Shown one piece after another: positions 1 to 13,200 of a stretch of DNA of 64,000 nucleotides; position 1 is the stretch's first letter, and each line of letters begins with the position of its first letter. The DNA is taken from NCBI GenBank assembly GCA_013397695.1, contig VYZI01000423.1, positions 1 to 64,000 on the forward strand, given 5' to 3'. The notes under the pieces are model-generated. The model worked only from the letters and a program-made list of their open reading frames with translations, was not told the DNA's origin and ran no database searches. Both the position numbers and the translations under genes were made by a program. This stretch comes from Centropus unirufus. Its lineage: Eukaryota; Chordata; Aves; Cuculiformes; Centropidae.

Positions 1-1034
1 TAACCAGCTTTCTTAACTCTGCTAAGAACAGGTTGTGCGTGCACTGGGCATGGCAAGAGGTGCAGAAGGTGCCGGGAGCAATTTCTTCCTGGCTGCATTT
101 GTGATGCATCAGTGCCCCGCAGCACGGGGATCGTGAGCTGCTGCTTTGTTATCCAAGCTCATGCCATTAAGTCGCTCAGGGCTCCTGCAGCAAGTGAATC
201 CTAGTTAGTGTAACAGAGAGCCAGGTCCTAGTAGCCACACCAGGAGGTGTGTGCTGTAATTCCAGGTTCTATTCCCTGGCACTTGGAGCGGCAGGCTGGC
301 AGCGTGCTTAACCACAGCTGCTGTTATTTACTGGGAGCTCCCACTGGTGCTTTGGGTGTCGTGCCGGGGGCTCTGGGTCATCATGAGTGCTTATTCCTGG
401 AAAGCTTTGTCCCTGAAGGAATAAGCTGGAGCGCTCAAAGCTGTTGCTGGATGTGGGTGTCCAGCCCTGGGATTTCATTAATGCTTAGCCTTCAGGAGCC
501 CTTGGAAAAAATCTCAGCTGCAATAAATAAAAGCCTGGGGTGATGAACTTGGATCTGTCATGGGATGCTGGGAGGACAGATTGCTTCCTTGCTCATAGGT
601 AATTTTTGAGTTAGGAGGATCTGTGTGTGCAGCAGAGCTCAGCTGAGGGCACAGGGGATGTGACAGCTGGGCACAGAGAGGCCCAACAGCACTGGTCCTT
701 CCCTGGGGCGCTTGGAACACCGCTGAGGCGAAGTGCTGAGGGAGCAGTGTCATAGATTTCTAAAGCCTGGGAGCATCTTTGGGAGCATGCCATCATGGCA
801 GGAGTTGGGTGCTACCAGCACAAGTGCCTGGGGGGTGGTGGGAGGGCATAATTGCATAGGAGCATGGGCCCACAGGAGAGAGTGGGCTTCTTTCTGCCAC
901 TTCTCAAGAGCTCTCTTTGCATGCACAGGTAGAAAAATGCTCACAGGGTCATGTCAGACCTTTATTTGCGCTCTGTTCTCTCCTCTGTTTCATCCCTTCT
1001 TCCTTTCTCTACCTCCCTCCCTCATCTTTTACAG
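1..1034 (+). other. AGRN: AGRN intron (3' part)
   Basis: I find no exon or repeat here. The sequence ends in a pyrimidine-rich tract and an ACAG acceptor at 1031-1034. The exon before LG1 is outside the window. The short open frames here show no known domain. Confidence 0.7.
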
Positions 1035-1227
1035 CTATCAGGTACTTCATCCCCAGCTTTGGTGGTAAGTCCTACCTGGCCTTCAAGATGATGAAGGCGT
1101 ACCACACCGTGCGCATCGCCATGGAGTTCAGGACTGTGGAGCTCAGCGGGCTGCTGCTCTACAACGGGCAGAACCGTGGCAAAGACTTCATCTCCCTGGC
1201 CCTGGTTGGTGGCTTCGTGGAGCTCAG
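1035..1227 (+). CDS. AGRN: AGRN exon: start of LG1
   Basis: 193 nt, entered in phase 1 (two bases CT complete a split codon) and left in phase 2 (AG|gtgggt). It encodes the first beta strands of laminin G domain 1, including the motifs SGLLLYNGQ and KDFISLAL typical of LG folds. Confidence 0.95.
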
Positions 1228-4200
1228 GTGGGTGCTCAGCCCTGGGTGGTGTTGGAGGAGTTGGAGCAGCTGCTCTTGCCAAGAATGGGCTTTGCAGAAA
1301 ACTAGGGCGGTTCTGGGCTAAGAATGGGCATTAAATGGGAAAGAAGAGGAGTTCTTTTTGCAATGCACTAGGAATGCTAAGGGGACTCTTCAACAAAGTT
1401 AATTCACTTATTTCAGTTGGAATTTCAAAAAGCTAAAAGGTGTGGGAGGCTGTTTTTTTGAGCAAGTGAGAGGTCTTTTTTTTTGGTACTATTTTTGTGC
1501 TGGGAAATGGAATGCAGGAGAAAAAAGAAAGGCCCCAGAAATCTTGCCTGAAATGATGTTTCCAGTTCTGAAAGCCAAAGGTATTGATTTGGAGTGAGGT
1601 GAGGTGGAAGCCAGACCTCCGGACAGCACAAAGCCCAGCTGAGTTCTCAGGCCATCAGTCCCGATGCTCAGTGAGGGATGGCTGCGTGCTCCAAATACAG
1701 CCTGGTCCCGAGGTGGGGAGGGAAGGGGGCTTCCAAGCTCCTCCCAGGGATGCAGCAGCCCCTGTACCATGGTGCAGATATCACCTTTCTGCAGGGTGGC
1801 AATTGTCATAAGGAAATATATGTTTGTTCACTTAATCTTGAGAGTAGAGTAGGAAATTTGGGACGTTTGTGTTGGGGTGTGTTGGTTACACAGACCTCCA
1901 TGTCTTCTGCTCCAGGTTTAACACTGGCTCCGGCACAGGCATCATCACCAGCAAGGTCCGTGTGGAGCCTGGCAAGTGGCACCAGTTAGTGGTGAACCGT
2001 AACCGGCGCAGCGGCACGCTCTCCGTCGATGGGGAGCCCCACGTCAGTGGGGAGAGCCCCCCGGGCACCGATGGGCTCAACCTCGACACGGACCTGTTCA
2101 TTGGGGGAGCACCGGAGGACCAGATGGCCGTGTGAGTGAGGGCACGGGGCCGCCAAAGTGGATGCTGCAGCATCTGCTGTGGATGGGGCACGCGTGGTGG
2201 CCGCAGCCCAACTGCGGGCAGGGTCCGCGTGGTGGCTGGGTGGTTGTTGTGGACTGACGAGACCTCCTCGATCTGCAATTCGATGAGAATTGGAGTTTCC
2301 CGAAACCTTCAGGGCCCATCCCAGCCTCGCAGAAACATGGACTCCAAACAACTCTATGAGAGAATATATAATTATAATTATATTAGAATTATAATTGAAG
2401 ACCTTTATTTACTAAGTCAGCCACAATATATGCAGTTCAGTTTCTTGTTGACACATGCAGAGCTTCATGGGTTGGTTACATTCTTGGTTCACACGCTGTA
2501 GGCTAATGCAGGATTGGTCACATCTCAAAACCTTTATTTGCATACCTATCGGGCCACATCCCTGAGCCAAAGCTCCCTTCTTAGCCATTTTTACACTTCA
2601 AAGGCATCAGCAAGAGCCCACCAATAGCTGCTCTCAGCTCCGAGGACATTGACTGGGGCCAACTTCAGCTGGCAATAATCATGACCATTGTTTCCTGAGA
2701 AAGTAAATCCCACAGTGGACCAGGGCTTCTGTGGCCTTAGGGGACCTCTTAACGCCCAACTGGGAGCACAACCTGACTCAGATGCTTGGAGGGTCTTTGC
2801 ATTTTTGTCCTTGGGGGCAAACCCACCACTTTGTCCTCTCTCTCCTCAGGGTGGCAGATCGGACCGCAGCTACGACTGGCCTGAAGGGCTGTATCCGCCT
2901 GCTGGATGTGAACAACCAGATGTACGACCTGCGGGAGAAAGGCAGTGATGTCCTCTATGGCAGCGGCGTGGGCGAGTGTGGCAATGACCCATGTCACCCC
3001 AACCCATGCCACCACGGTGGCATCTGCCACGTCAAGGAGGCAGAGATGTTCCACTGCGAGTGTCTCCACACCTACACCGGTACGGGGAGAGGGCTGCAGT
3101 GCATTGCTGGGGCTTCTGATCCCGCTGGCTGGTCCTCAGGGACCACAAAGCCTCTGGGGCTCACGATCTGAGCCACAGTGGGGAGGGATGGGGGGTAAAG
3201 AGTCATAGGATGAAGCCGCATCCAATGAAGTTGATAAATCCTGTTCATACGCATGTAGGACAAGGGTCCTGTTTGCCCTCATGTGCAAAAAAAATTCTCC
3301 TTGCATTTTAGGGAGATAATCTGGCAAGGGTTTCATTGTGGGATTCACTTCATGGGAATTCTTGGGTCATGGGAACCCAACGTGAGGCAGGAGCCATCAG
3401 AGGGGTTTGTCTCTGGCCAACTCATGGTTTGAGATGCTGACAGGCTGCCTTTCCTGCCACAGGCCCAACGTGTGCCGATGAGAGGAATCCCTGCGACCCT
3501 ACCCCCTGCCACGTCTCTGCTACGTGCCTGGTGCTGCCAGAGGGAGGTGCCTTGTGTGCCTGTCCCATGGGCCGGGAAGGAGACTTCTGCGAGCTAGGTG
3601 GGATGGGAACTGCCAGAGGAGCGGGTCTGGGGAGGGGGTGGATCCAAAGGCGCTGATTTCCCCAGCCTGGGTGGCCAGGAGGCCCTGCCTGCTGCGGCAC
3701 TGGGGCACTGGCTGAAGCTGCTCTGCCTCCTCTTCCTCACTCTTCCCTCATTTGTGCCCAGTGACAGAGCAGGACCACACCATGCCCTTCCTCCCGGAGT
3801 TCAATGGTTTCTCCTACCTGGAGCTGAACGGACTGCAGACCTTCGTTCCTGACCTGCAGTAAGTGCCAGGGAATGCGAGAGGGGCAGGCGAGTGCATCGC
3901 CGGTGTGGCTGATGTAGGAGAGAAGGCTCGCACTGAGCCTCACCTGTCACATGCTGGACCTCCCTAGAGGTCTTCCCTTTCGACAGGTTTTGGAGGTTTT
4001 GTTCAGAGGGACTGGCACTGCCAGAAACCCTGTAACCAGACTTGAGCCAGCAGCGCTCCATGGGGCCTTGGTGTTGCTATGACCTGGGTAAAACAGCACC
4101 ATGGAGCAGCATCCGGAATGTGGCAGAAGGATCTCTTGCCTGGAAAAGGATCTTCAAAGGGGTGGCATCTGTCTGGGACACCTGTAGTCTTAGGCAAGCA

Positions 4201-7200
4201 GAGGTCTTCCAGGGGCTCAGCACATAGGGCTGAAGGAAGAAAGCATGGGGGCAGCTGGATTGGAGGATATCCATAATCCTTAATCTCTCCTCAGGGACAA
4301 AATGTTCATGGAAGTCGTGTTCCTGGCCAAGAACCCCAGCGGCATGATCTTCTACAATGGGCAGAAGACAGATGGCAAAGGGGATTTTGTCTCTCTGGCC
4401 TTACATGACGGCTACCTGGAGTACAGATACGACCTGGGCAAAGGGGCAGCTGTCCTCAGGTAGGCAGGGCTCTGGAGGTGGTCATCAGGGTGGTGGTGAT
4501 GGCAGAGGCAGGAAAAGAGACAGTGGTGGCTTTTGGGAGGATGTGGGCTTCTCACTGCCCTTGGCTTTTTGCAGTTACAGCACTTGGTCTGCTGTCCCTC
4601 TATGGGGCTTCTGCCTCTTCCAGGCTAATGCTGGGCTGTCTATGAGCTGGGGCAACCAAAGCTGGTCAAGCTGTGGGGGCCTGGACAGCCCAGATGAGGC
4701 TTCCAGTGCTATGTTTGCAGGTGGTAGTAGTGGAGTTCTCACACATGTGTCGTCTTCTCCTTTCTCAGGAGCAAAGAGCCAGTTCCTCTCAACACCTGGC
4801 TAAGTGTTGTGCTGGAGAGGAATGGGCGCAAAGGGGTAATGAGGATCAACAACGGCGAGAGGGTGATGGGAGAGTCACCGGTAAGTTGAGAGGCCATGAA
4901 GAGCTCTCCGGGCTTCCCAGTGTATGAAATGAGCTGAGAAGTTCCCAGGCTCGTAGGCTTTTAGCCCCTGTGATGCATGACTTTTAAAGGTGGAAGAGTG
5001 GTCAAGACCCCTCTTGTCTGCCCCTCTTAGCTTCTCTGTGGCCTCTTTGCAGTGCAGTAGGACAGCAACTGCTCCCCTCTTCCAGCTCTTCCGCTTTGTC
5101 CGCCACCAAATGGAGCTGCAGCCCCTTTGCCAGTGGCCCACATGCCCTGATTCTTGGTTTCAGGGATGCGTTTGACTGAGCCCCGCTCTTGCACCCATGC
5201 ATGCACGCACAGACCCCTTTTTGCGGGTCCTGGATTATCCCTGTGTTGGTGTCCAGGTGCACCCTTGCAGCCCGTGCTGCTGCTGTGTTGGTTCCATGCG
5301 GGTTCCAGCCTGTTCCCTTGATGCTGGGCTCAGAAACCTCTGCACAGAGAGCTCAGCTGGGAGGAAGTCACGGAGTAACAGAAGCCCTGGTGCTGATTCT
5401 ATTAGTGCCTTCTCTGCCCTCTTTCCAAGCTGGCAGCTTATGTCTCTGGCTTCGCCCGTGTCCTGTCCCCTCTGTGCTGCTGTCTCTGCAGAAGGTTCCT
5501 GGGGGTCTGTGGCAGGGCCACTGGCCTGCCTTTCATCTGCCGCTCCAGCCAGGAAGCTGATAATGCAGGAAAAGCCCAAATTGCTGTAGAACTCATCCTC
5601 AAGTGCAACACCGAGATGACACAGCATTCACAGAATCGTAGAATGGTTTGGGTTGGAAGTGACCTTAAAGCCCATCCAGTTCCAACCCCTATTCCATGGG
5701 CAGGGACACCTCCCACTGGAGCAGGTTGCTCCAAGCCCCATCCAACCTGGCCTTGAACACCTCCAGGGATGGGGCAGCCACCACTGCTCTGAGCAATCTG
5801 GGCCATCACCTTCCTGCAAAAGAAAGGATTTCTTCTTCCCCTTGCCCTTGTCTTTTAGATCTTTTCTCCAAGCAAAAGGTCCCTGTGGCTGGCAGAGGGG
5901 GGAGCAGCCCCTGCTTTGCCTTCTGCAGCTCCCTTTCCCCTTCATGGCTACACCAGGCATTGATTACAGCCTTGGTCTTGCAGCCCTGCATGTTACGATG
6001 TTACCCACTGATCTCCCTTTTCTCTTTCTCTCTCTTTCTCTCCCTCCCTTTTGATTTTCATTTGTATTTTTCCCTCCCCCGCTGTCTGGATCCCAGAAAT
6101 CCCGTAAGGTAAAGATAAGTATGACCCACCACACCTCCATCTCATCTGCCATCGGCACATTGTTCTTTATTCGTTTTCCATTCAGATCTCAATGTTTCAC
6201 CCAGTCCCTTTCCCATGTGACCGAGCAGTTTTAGGATCTCTGTAGATTAGAAGACCCTTGTTTCCTCTCCCCTCATTAATTTCCAACCAGTTGTTACATT
6301 TTATTTCAGAAGCATTTCAATTAATCCGGTCATGTTTCCTGTGTTAACTCCACAAAGCATTAGCCTAGTGATTCATGTAACTGCACCTCGGGCTCCATCC
6401 CAGGAGGGGACGTGGCTCCTGGTGTGTGCCTGGAGAACCTTGTGGCTGGAGACCTACCTGGGACTTACTGTGCAGCTGGGGCTGTGGGGAGATGGCAAGG
6501 AGAGGGGGTCTTTCTCTTCCAACCTCAGCCATGTGAGATGCAGGAGAGCCTCCTCTGGCCATTTGCTCTAAGGGAACTGCAGCAGCCAAATGAACCTGAC
6601 TGAGCTGGAGTGCTCTGCTCTGAGTTCAGATTTAAACATTAGCCCTGGTGAGACTTTATTTACTTGGATTTGGGCATCACTCAAAGCTCTGCATCTGAGG
6701 GCTTTAGAACAGCATCTCCCCAAAGTTAAATTAATGGGAAAAATCTTTTCCTTGTGTGCCTGCTGGTGGGTAGGACTTGGCAGCTTGGCCTGGGGAGGTT
6801 TGCTGGAGGCCTCTTTCTCCCAGCAGCCTCTGCACAGGCTGGTTTGGAGACAGATAGATGGATCTCATCATCTCCATGTGCTCCATGGTGGCTCAGCCCA
6901 GCGTGGCTGGTGCCTGGCTACAGGTCCCAGTGGCCACTTGGGAAGGCAGAGTATGTGGGTTTCAGGGTGTGTGGGGTGGCTGGAGTGGAGCAGGGTGGCT
7001 GGCAAGAGCAGAGCAGGGAATGGAGGAGGAGACCTGGTCCCAAGAGGATGCCAAGCCTATCCTGCCTTTCCCTTCCTGGCCCTGATGTGCTTTCTGAGGG
7101 GCTTTCCTGCTTTGGTCACTGCACGGATGGTCCCACCGTTAGCTCTGCCCCAGGACACAGCCTGTGCCTTGTGGGAACGTGGCAGGGAGTGGGAGAGGAC

Positions 7201-10200
7201 AGCATCCAGATGGGTGCTGATTGTTTTCCCACTGCTCTGCTTCTGGATCTGTGCATGTGTGCCTGCTCTGCTCACAGTGCTGCCCTACCCGCAGCCTCTT
7301 CTAGTTCCCAGGGAGTGTGGCCAAGTGCCCAGCTTGCAACTTAGGGATAACCTGGCATCTTTTCCATCTCACCTTCTCCCATCTCCTCCCTAGGTGCCTC
7401 ACACCTTCCTGAACTTGAAGGAGCCATTTTATGTGGGGGGAGCCCCTGATTTCAGCAAGCTAGCTCGAGCGGCTGCCATCTCCACCAGCTTTGAGGGAGC
7501 TGTGCAGAGGGTAAGGTCCTACGCAGCAGGCTGGGCGGGATGTCCAGCTGGGAGACGTGCCATCCATGCTGGCACCACTGGAAGAGAGCTAGAATGAGCC
7601 TTGGAGGGGCTGCATGGGTCCATGGATATGCCCACTTGGGAAGTGGCAGTGATGGGTGGTGAGGGTGCCTCGCAGCAACTTGTGGAGCTTGGGGCTGGGT
7701 TCCTGTCTCCCCCTCGCCCCTCAGGCTCCTGGAGTCTGTCTCCCCCTGGCTCTGCAGAGAGTTGGGGCAGTGAAAGCTGATGCTTGTGCTTCCTCCTGCT
7801 TACATCTACCAGATCTCCATCAAGGGGCTTCCTGTACTGAAGGAGGAGAACATCCGCAGCGCCATTGAGATCTCCCCGTTCCGAGGCCACCCCTGTACCC
7901 AGAAACCCAATCCTTGCCAGAATGGAGGCACTTGCAGCCCCCGGCTAGAGAGCTACGAGTGTGCGTGCCAGAGGGGCTTCTCTGGGGCTCACTGTGAGAA
8001 AGGTGAGGTGCTGGGCAGGGCTGGATGTGGACCCTCGCCAGATGTGACAGCGGCAGCAGGACAGCTCACCACTTTGGCCAAGCTGGAGGTCATGTCCTTG
8101 TTGTGGCCACTGGGAGGGATCCAGGGGGAATGAGCTGTGACATTTGCAGGCTGGCACTTCTGTGCAGCTCTGAAGCCTGCCATGGACCGGCAGTGCCAGT
8201 GCTCGGAAATGCAGGCGTTGCCCTGCGTGCAGGGCAAATGCTGCTGCCCAGGGGTGGAGCACCCAGCCCTCCTCCTCCTGCCAGCGCGTTCTGACCCTGG
8301 CTTATGTTGCTGTGTTCACTTGAAGCAGTCTGGGGCTGGGAAACATGGTTTGGTGCTGTATCAGATTCATCTGAAGGGTATAACAATGCCTGGCTGTCTC
8401 CAGATCAGCGTTTCTTCCCTGCTCACTCCTAAGATTAGCACTTGGGCCACCTCTGAGCCCAGGTTCTTCCCCTGCTTCAGCCAGAAATCCAACAAGGCTG
8501 AAGAATCCATGGCAGCTGGCTGCAAAATTGGAAGGTGGTCCAAATTTATGGGCTCTAAAGCCACAAGAAACCTTTGTGGGGTCTTGCTTAGAGCGTTAAC
8601 TGTGCTGAAATGCCTGAGGGGAAGGCCGGTTGGTGCATGCTGTTATGAATGCTCAGTGTCAAGGGGGGTTTTTTTTAGTCTCCGAGGATGGGCAGGCCAT
8701 GCTACGTTGCCTGACAGTTCTTTTTTCCCCATCTCCAGTGATCATTGAGAAGGCTGCTGGAGACGCAGAGGCCATTGCTTTTGATGGTAGGACATACATG
8801 GAGTACCACAATGCCGTGACAAAGAGGTAACTTGGCTACTGAGCTGAACTGAGGTCAGAACAAGGAGTTTAGGGCTGTTAGAGGGAGGAAGAGCTGGAGG
8901 TGAAGAAGCCCGCAAGCAGCGCTCAGAGAGGGACAAGCAGAATTGGGGTCATGAGGGCTTCCAACCCTTACCTCTAAAGCTCCCTTGTTGAGAGAGGGCA
9001 GTGCCTGGTCAGGTTCAGGCCTGGATGCTCTCGTTCTGCAGTGTGTGGGCCACCTTCTGGGTCAGCGTAGTCTGATTTGGGAGTGAGATAAAGGTCAATG
9101 AAGATGGTTGATGTGGCCTGTGACCCTGCTCCTGGTTGTGCCTTTCCTTGCTTACGTGCTCAAAAAAGGGTTCTGGGCTGGGTGAGCTGAGGGGAGAGGT
9201 TGCTCTGCCTGTGGTTTAATTCACGCTTGTCTTTCAGCAGCTTTGTCTCCATGGCTGTTCCTGTAGTTAGGGTGGGTTCTGCGAGCAGGGCCGGGCTGTT
9301 GCTGCTGCAGGACCTGGCTACCAGTGCCTGCTCTACCCAGGCCCCTTGGGCTGGGGGTACGTGTTTGGACCCTGTGGTCTCTGTGGCTCTACCGGTCCCT
9401 GGGGCTTCTTTCAAGCAGTGGAGCTGCTGACTGAGGTCCTCTTCACCCTCTGGGCTGGATGTTTTTCCTGCAGGAGACTCCTGGTCCATTACAATCCAGC
9501 TCAGTGCCCTTCCTCAGAACTGTGCTTCTACAGCCCCTCTGGCTAATTCCCAGCTCCACAGTGTTGGAATAGGCTCAGTCCATCTGCCCCGTACACCCTC
9601 AGATTCCCTGGTGTCCTGACACCCTGCCTGGAGAGAGGATGTCTGTGTTGAGCTGTTGTTTGTCGCTCTTTGTCTGTCTCTTCTCAATGTCCTTGTTTCT
9701 TTGTTTTCAAGCCACCTGACCAATGAGATCCCTGCGTAAGTACAGTTCTCCCCACTACCCAGCTCCTTCGTGCAGCCATCTGCCCTCCACCACGGCTCCC
9801 ATTGCCACCCTGTCCTCCAGCCCACCCTCAAGGGAGTGCAGGGAAGAGGAATTACAGGAATCCCAGGGATCTGCCATGTGCAGCCATTCTGTTTTCAGCG
9901 TGAGGGGGATGCAGCTTTACAGAAGCCCAAATGCAGCCAAGATGCAGCCAGAGCTCCTCTGCCTGGCTCTGCTGCAGTCAGACCTTGTCCCACCTGCAAC
10001 TCAGCCTTAGTTTAAGCAGCTGAGCAGAAAGGTAGGAAGTTATTGTGACTTTAACTCTTCCATCAGTGGCAAAAGCATTGCTGAAGGAAGTATAGGATGC
10101 TAATCCTGCCTCGATTTTTCCAGGATGAGTGCGACATTGCTGCCGCTGCGAGGCCAGTCTGGGTGCTAGGAGAATGTTCCCGGTTTGGAGTGGAGAACCC

Positions 10201-13200
10201 CTCGCAACATGCAGTGCAGCCAAGGGGCAGAGCATGGGGAGAGAGGCTTCTTTCTCAGTGAGAGCTTGGCAGCTTTGATTTGCCACCTGCCTGTCTTGCT
10301 GAGTGGCAGGAGTGGAAGAGAAGCACTGGTTCACACAGCTCTGTTCCCCACCGTGTCAGGGAGTTTGAGTGATGCCTGCCTGTCACATCCCCATTTCACC
10401 TCATTTTCTGCAAACTGGGGTCGGACAAAAGCTCAGGAGGATGAGTTGCATGCGTGCATGTCAGCACCTGGGGAGCCTCAGAGCCCATCACCTGCACCTT
10501 CAGCCTGGGAGCTGCTCTAGGTTGCTCTGGTGTTTTGGAAAGGGCTTTCTAGAAGCCAGGCATCCTAAGTCAGACAGTGCCCTGCAGCAGTGAGGGTCAT
10601 GTAGTTGCCTACTTGACAGCTCTGCCATGTAGCAGAGTACCCAACTGTCCACGTGCATAGACATAGCCAGGTCCCTGCAGATAAGCAAAAAGCTGCTGCC
10701 TTCATGTCCTGCCTCTCCTGGTGCTCTGCAAAGGGGGGGTCACCACCCCCAGCCTATTCTGGCTCTGCATGCCCCATCCCGCAAGGCAGCCTAGCGCTTC
10801 TCCCCAGATCCCTCTGCTGGGATTTGGCCACAGCACTCACTAGCCCTGCCAGGGCTAGAGGATCCCATAAAAAGTAGTTTCTTCTGACTCCAGGCAGACA
10901 CCAGGGTGTGCCTGGGGTAGGACGATTGCTTCTTTGGGCTCTGCTGGTCACAACATGCCCATACAATATTTTTTTTATGTCCATTTTTATATATACATCT
11001 GGTTAGTTGGTTGTAACGCTGGGCCTGTAGCCCCGAACGCTTGCAGGCAGTGCCAGCAGGACAGCTGTAGCCCTGGGTTTCCCCTTCTCCGTGCACACCC
11101 TGCTGCCCGAGTGCCCCAAGGCTGACTCAGATGCCTTAACGTGTGGGCTCAGCTGTGGGCCGAGGTGGGAGCCCGTTCTGCCGCATCCCAAAGAGTCAAC
11201 CCTAGACCTGCCTGCAGATCAGCCCTGCAAAGGGTACTCCCTTGGGATTGTGGGCTAAAAGCTGCCTTCCCTGAGCAGTTCTGCCCTCTCTCCTACCCTG
11301 GGATGCCCTTCCACCCCAGGAACACAGATAGTCCTAACCCAGGAGAGCACTGCGGCATCCTTGCATCACTGGAACAGGGCTGTATTCCCTCTGGCATTAT
11401 GATCACCCTGGCTAAGCAATGTCTTGCAAACGTGTCTCGCTGGCTTGAGGAAGCTCAGCTCCGAGAACCTTGACTGAGGCTTTGTGCTCACGCAGGGCAG
11501 TTTTCTCAGCTTGGGCGTTGCGTAGGGTGAAGAGCTGTCGCTGCTGAGCAGCGCTGTTCCCTGCCTCGGAGCAGGGTGGGAGGGGAAGGGTCTCCTCTGC
11601 TGCCCTGAGCTTATTGCATGCTCCCCTTTCTTCCTGCATCTAAGTCCCGAAGCGCTGGAGTATCCCGTGGAGCTCAGGTGAGTCTGTGCCAGGCTTTCAG
11701 CTCTCGTGTCTTGTGCTCTGCTGTTGCTGCCTCAGCATGTCTCTGTCTCTGTGTGTGTTCCGTGTCTCCATCCCCTTGGCTTTTTATTTATAAGGGATAC
11801 AGCTCTGCAGATGATGAGGAAGCCCTGTCCTTCCTGCATAGGAAAAGCAGCTCCTGTGCGGCTCCAGGCCCTCACTCCTGAGGGACCAAATAGATGGCAA
11901 ATATGGTTAGGTGAGAGGCTGAGTTACCTGGACAATGCAGCCCTCGTCCAGCCCTTATGGACATGGTGTCCCTTGGGAATAAAAAGCTGTCTGTGTTGTC
12001 CTCATTGTCTGGTCTATGTTTGCACGTGTCAGCAGTGTCTGAGCATCCCAGGAGAGTGGATAGTGACTCCGTAAGGCAGCATCTTCTCTTGCCAAGACCC
12101 TTTTGTCCCTTCCAAAAGGGACTGAGGAGAGATTGAGATGCCAATCTGTGGGAATCCTGTCCTTTCTTCATCCCTGCCTTGGGAAAAGACCACGTCTTGG
12201 AGAAAGAAGGCTTTGCTGCCTCTTTGGACAGTCTCCATCCTTTCAAACTGCAGGATGCCCATCATCTCACAGTCCCCAGCCTCGGCTTCCTGTTGGATAT
12301 TGGGGTTTGGGCTTTGCTCAAGCAGAGGCAGTGGTAGAACAAGTGCCTCCAAGGCTGCCAGCTGCGTGGTGATGGCATGGGAAGTGGTGGTCCTCAGGCA
12401 CCTCAGCAATTCTTGCACATTGGGCACCTGTCAGCAGGGTGGTCAACCAGTGTTGACCAGCTCAGATGCTGCCTAATCTGGCCAACAGAGCCCTCTTTGT
12501 TCTGACCTCTCCCAAATCAAGGGCAGCTCTGTGGGGAAAACCCTTCTGCTGGCCGGACTGGGGCCATCCCAGGACTGTTCACCAGTCTGGCACTGCTCAC
12601 CAGCCCATGGAGCAGAACTCTTCCTTCAGCACCTGCATAGGAAGCAGCAAACCCAATACTTGTGTGGTACAGCTTGCAGGAATTGATGTGTCTGAACCTT
12701 GTGCTCCACAAGGGACAAAAGCAAGGTTCAATAACCTTCAGGTTCAAGAGGAACTTTTGAATTCTTAGGCAGTTCAAGCTGGATGTTGGGGAAAACACTT
12801 GAACCCCAGGAGAATTATATAGCCCCTACTCGGGTCAGCAGGAGGATGGAGGAGCTCCAGTCTCGGTGTTCCTAAGCTCAGCTGGGCGGAGCCCAGTACT
12901 AGCAATGGCTCTACTTGGTGTGGGAGCTGGGTTGGACACCTCCAGAAGGTCAGTTCTTAGATCCTGTGGCCGGGTTTAGAGCTTTCCATCTGCTCCCCCT
13001 GCCATGCACCAGACCTTCTGAGCAGGTCTGGGGTATTTTATGACCCTCCAGTGCAGGAGGCAGGGACCGAGACCCTGTGCAGAGCCTGATGCCAAATGCT
13101 GGTGGAAGGTCAGTGAACCAGCTCACCTGCTGAGGATAAAGACGGCTGCTCCAAGGAGCTGACTGGTTGCCTATGGCGTTTGTAGCCATGGTTTTAACTC

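Larger units (their letters stand above)
4881..6096 (+). other. AGRN: AGRN intron before the y4 microexon
   Basis: 1216-nt intron holding a minus-oriented CR1 3' end (about 5629-5806) and a long uninterrupted pyrimidine tract at 6012-6052, close to the microexon. Confidence 0.8.

Noticed and set aside
2250..2700. Possible LTR-type or other retroelement in an agrin intron
   Set aside because: Composition changes here, but no terminal TG/CA pair, target duplication, primer site or coding relic can be seen.
3195..3300. Sequence starting GAGTCATAGGATGAAG that recalls a CR1 terminus
   Set aside because: Only the first few bases match. The CR1 body does not follow.
6590..7393. Longest gap-free frame, 267 codons
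   Set aside because: Lies in an agrin intron, shows no domain or splice structure, and ends on the TAG of the splice acceptor.
8137..8748. 203-codon frame in the plus strand
   Set aside because: Intronic, overlaps the acceptor of a known agrin exon, and has no domain.
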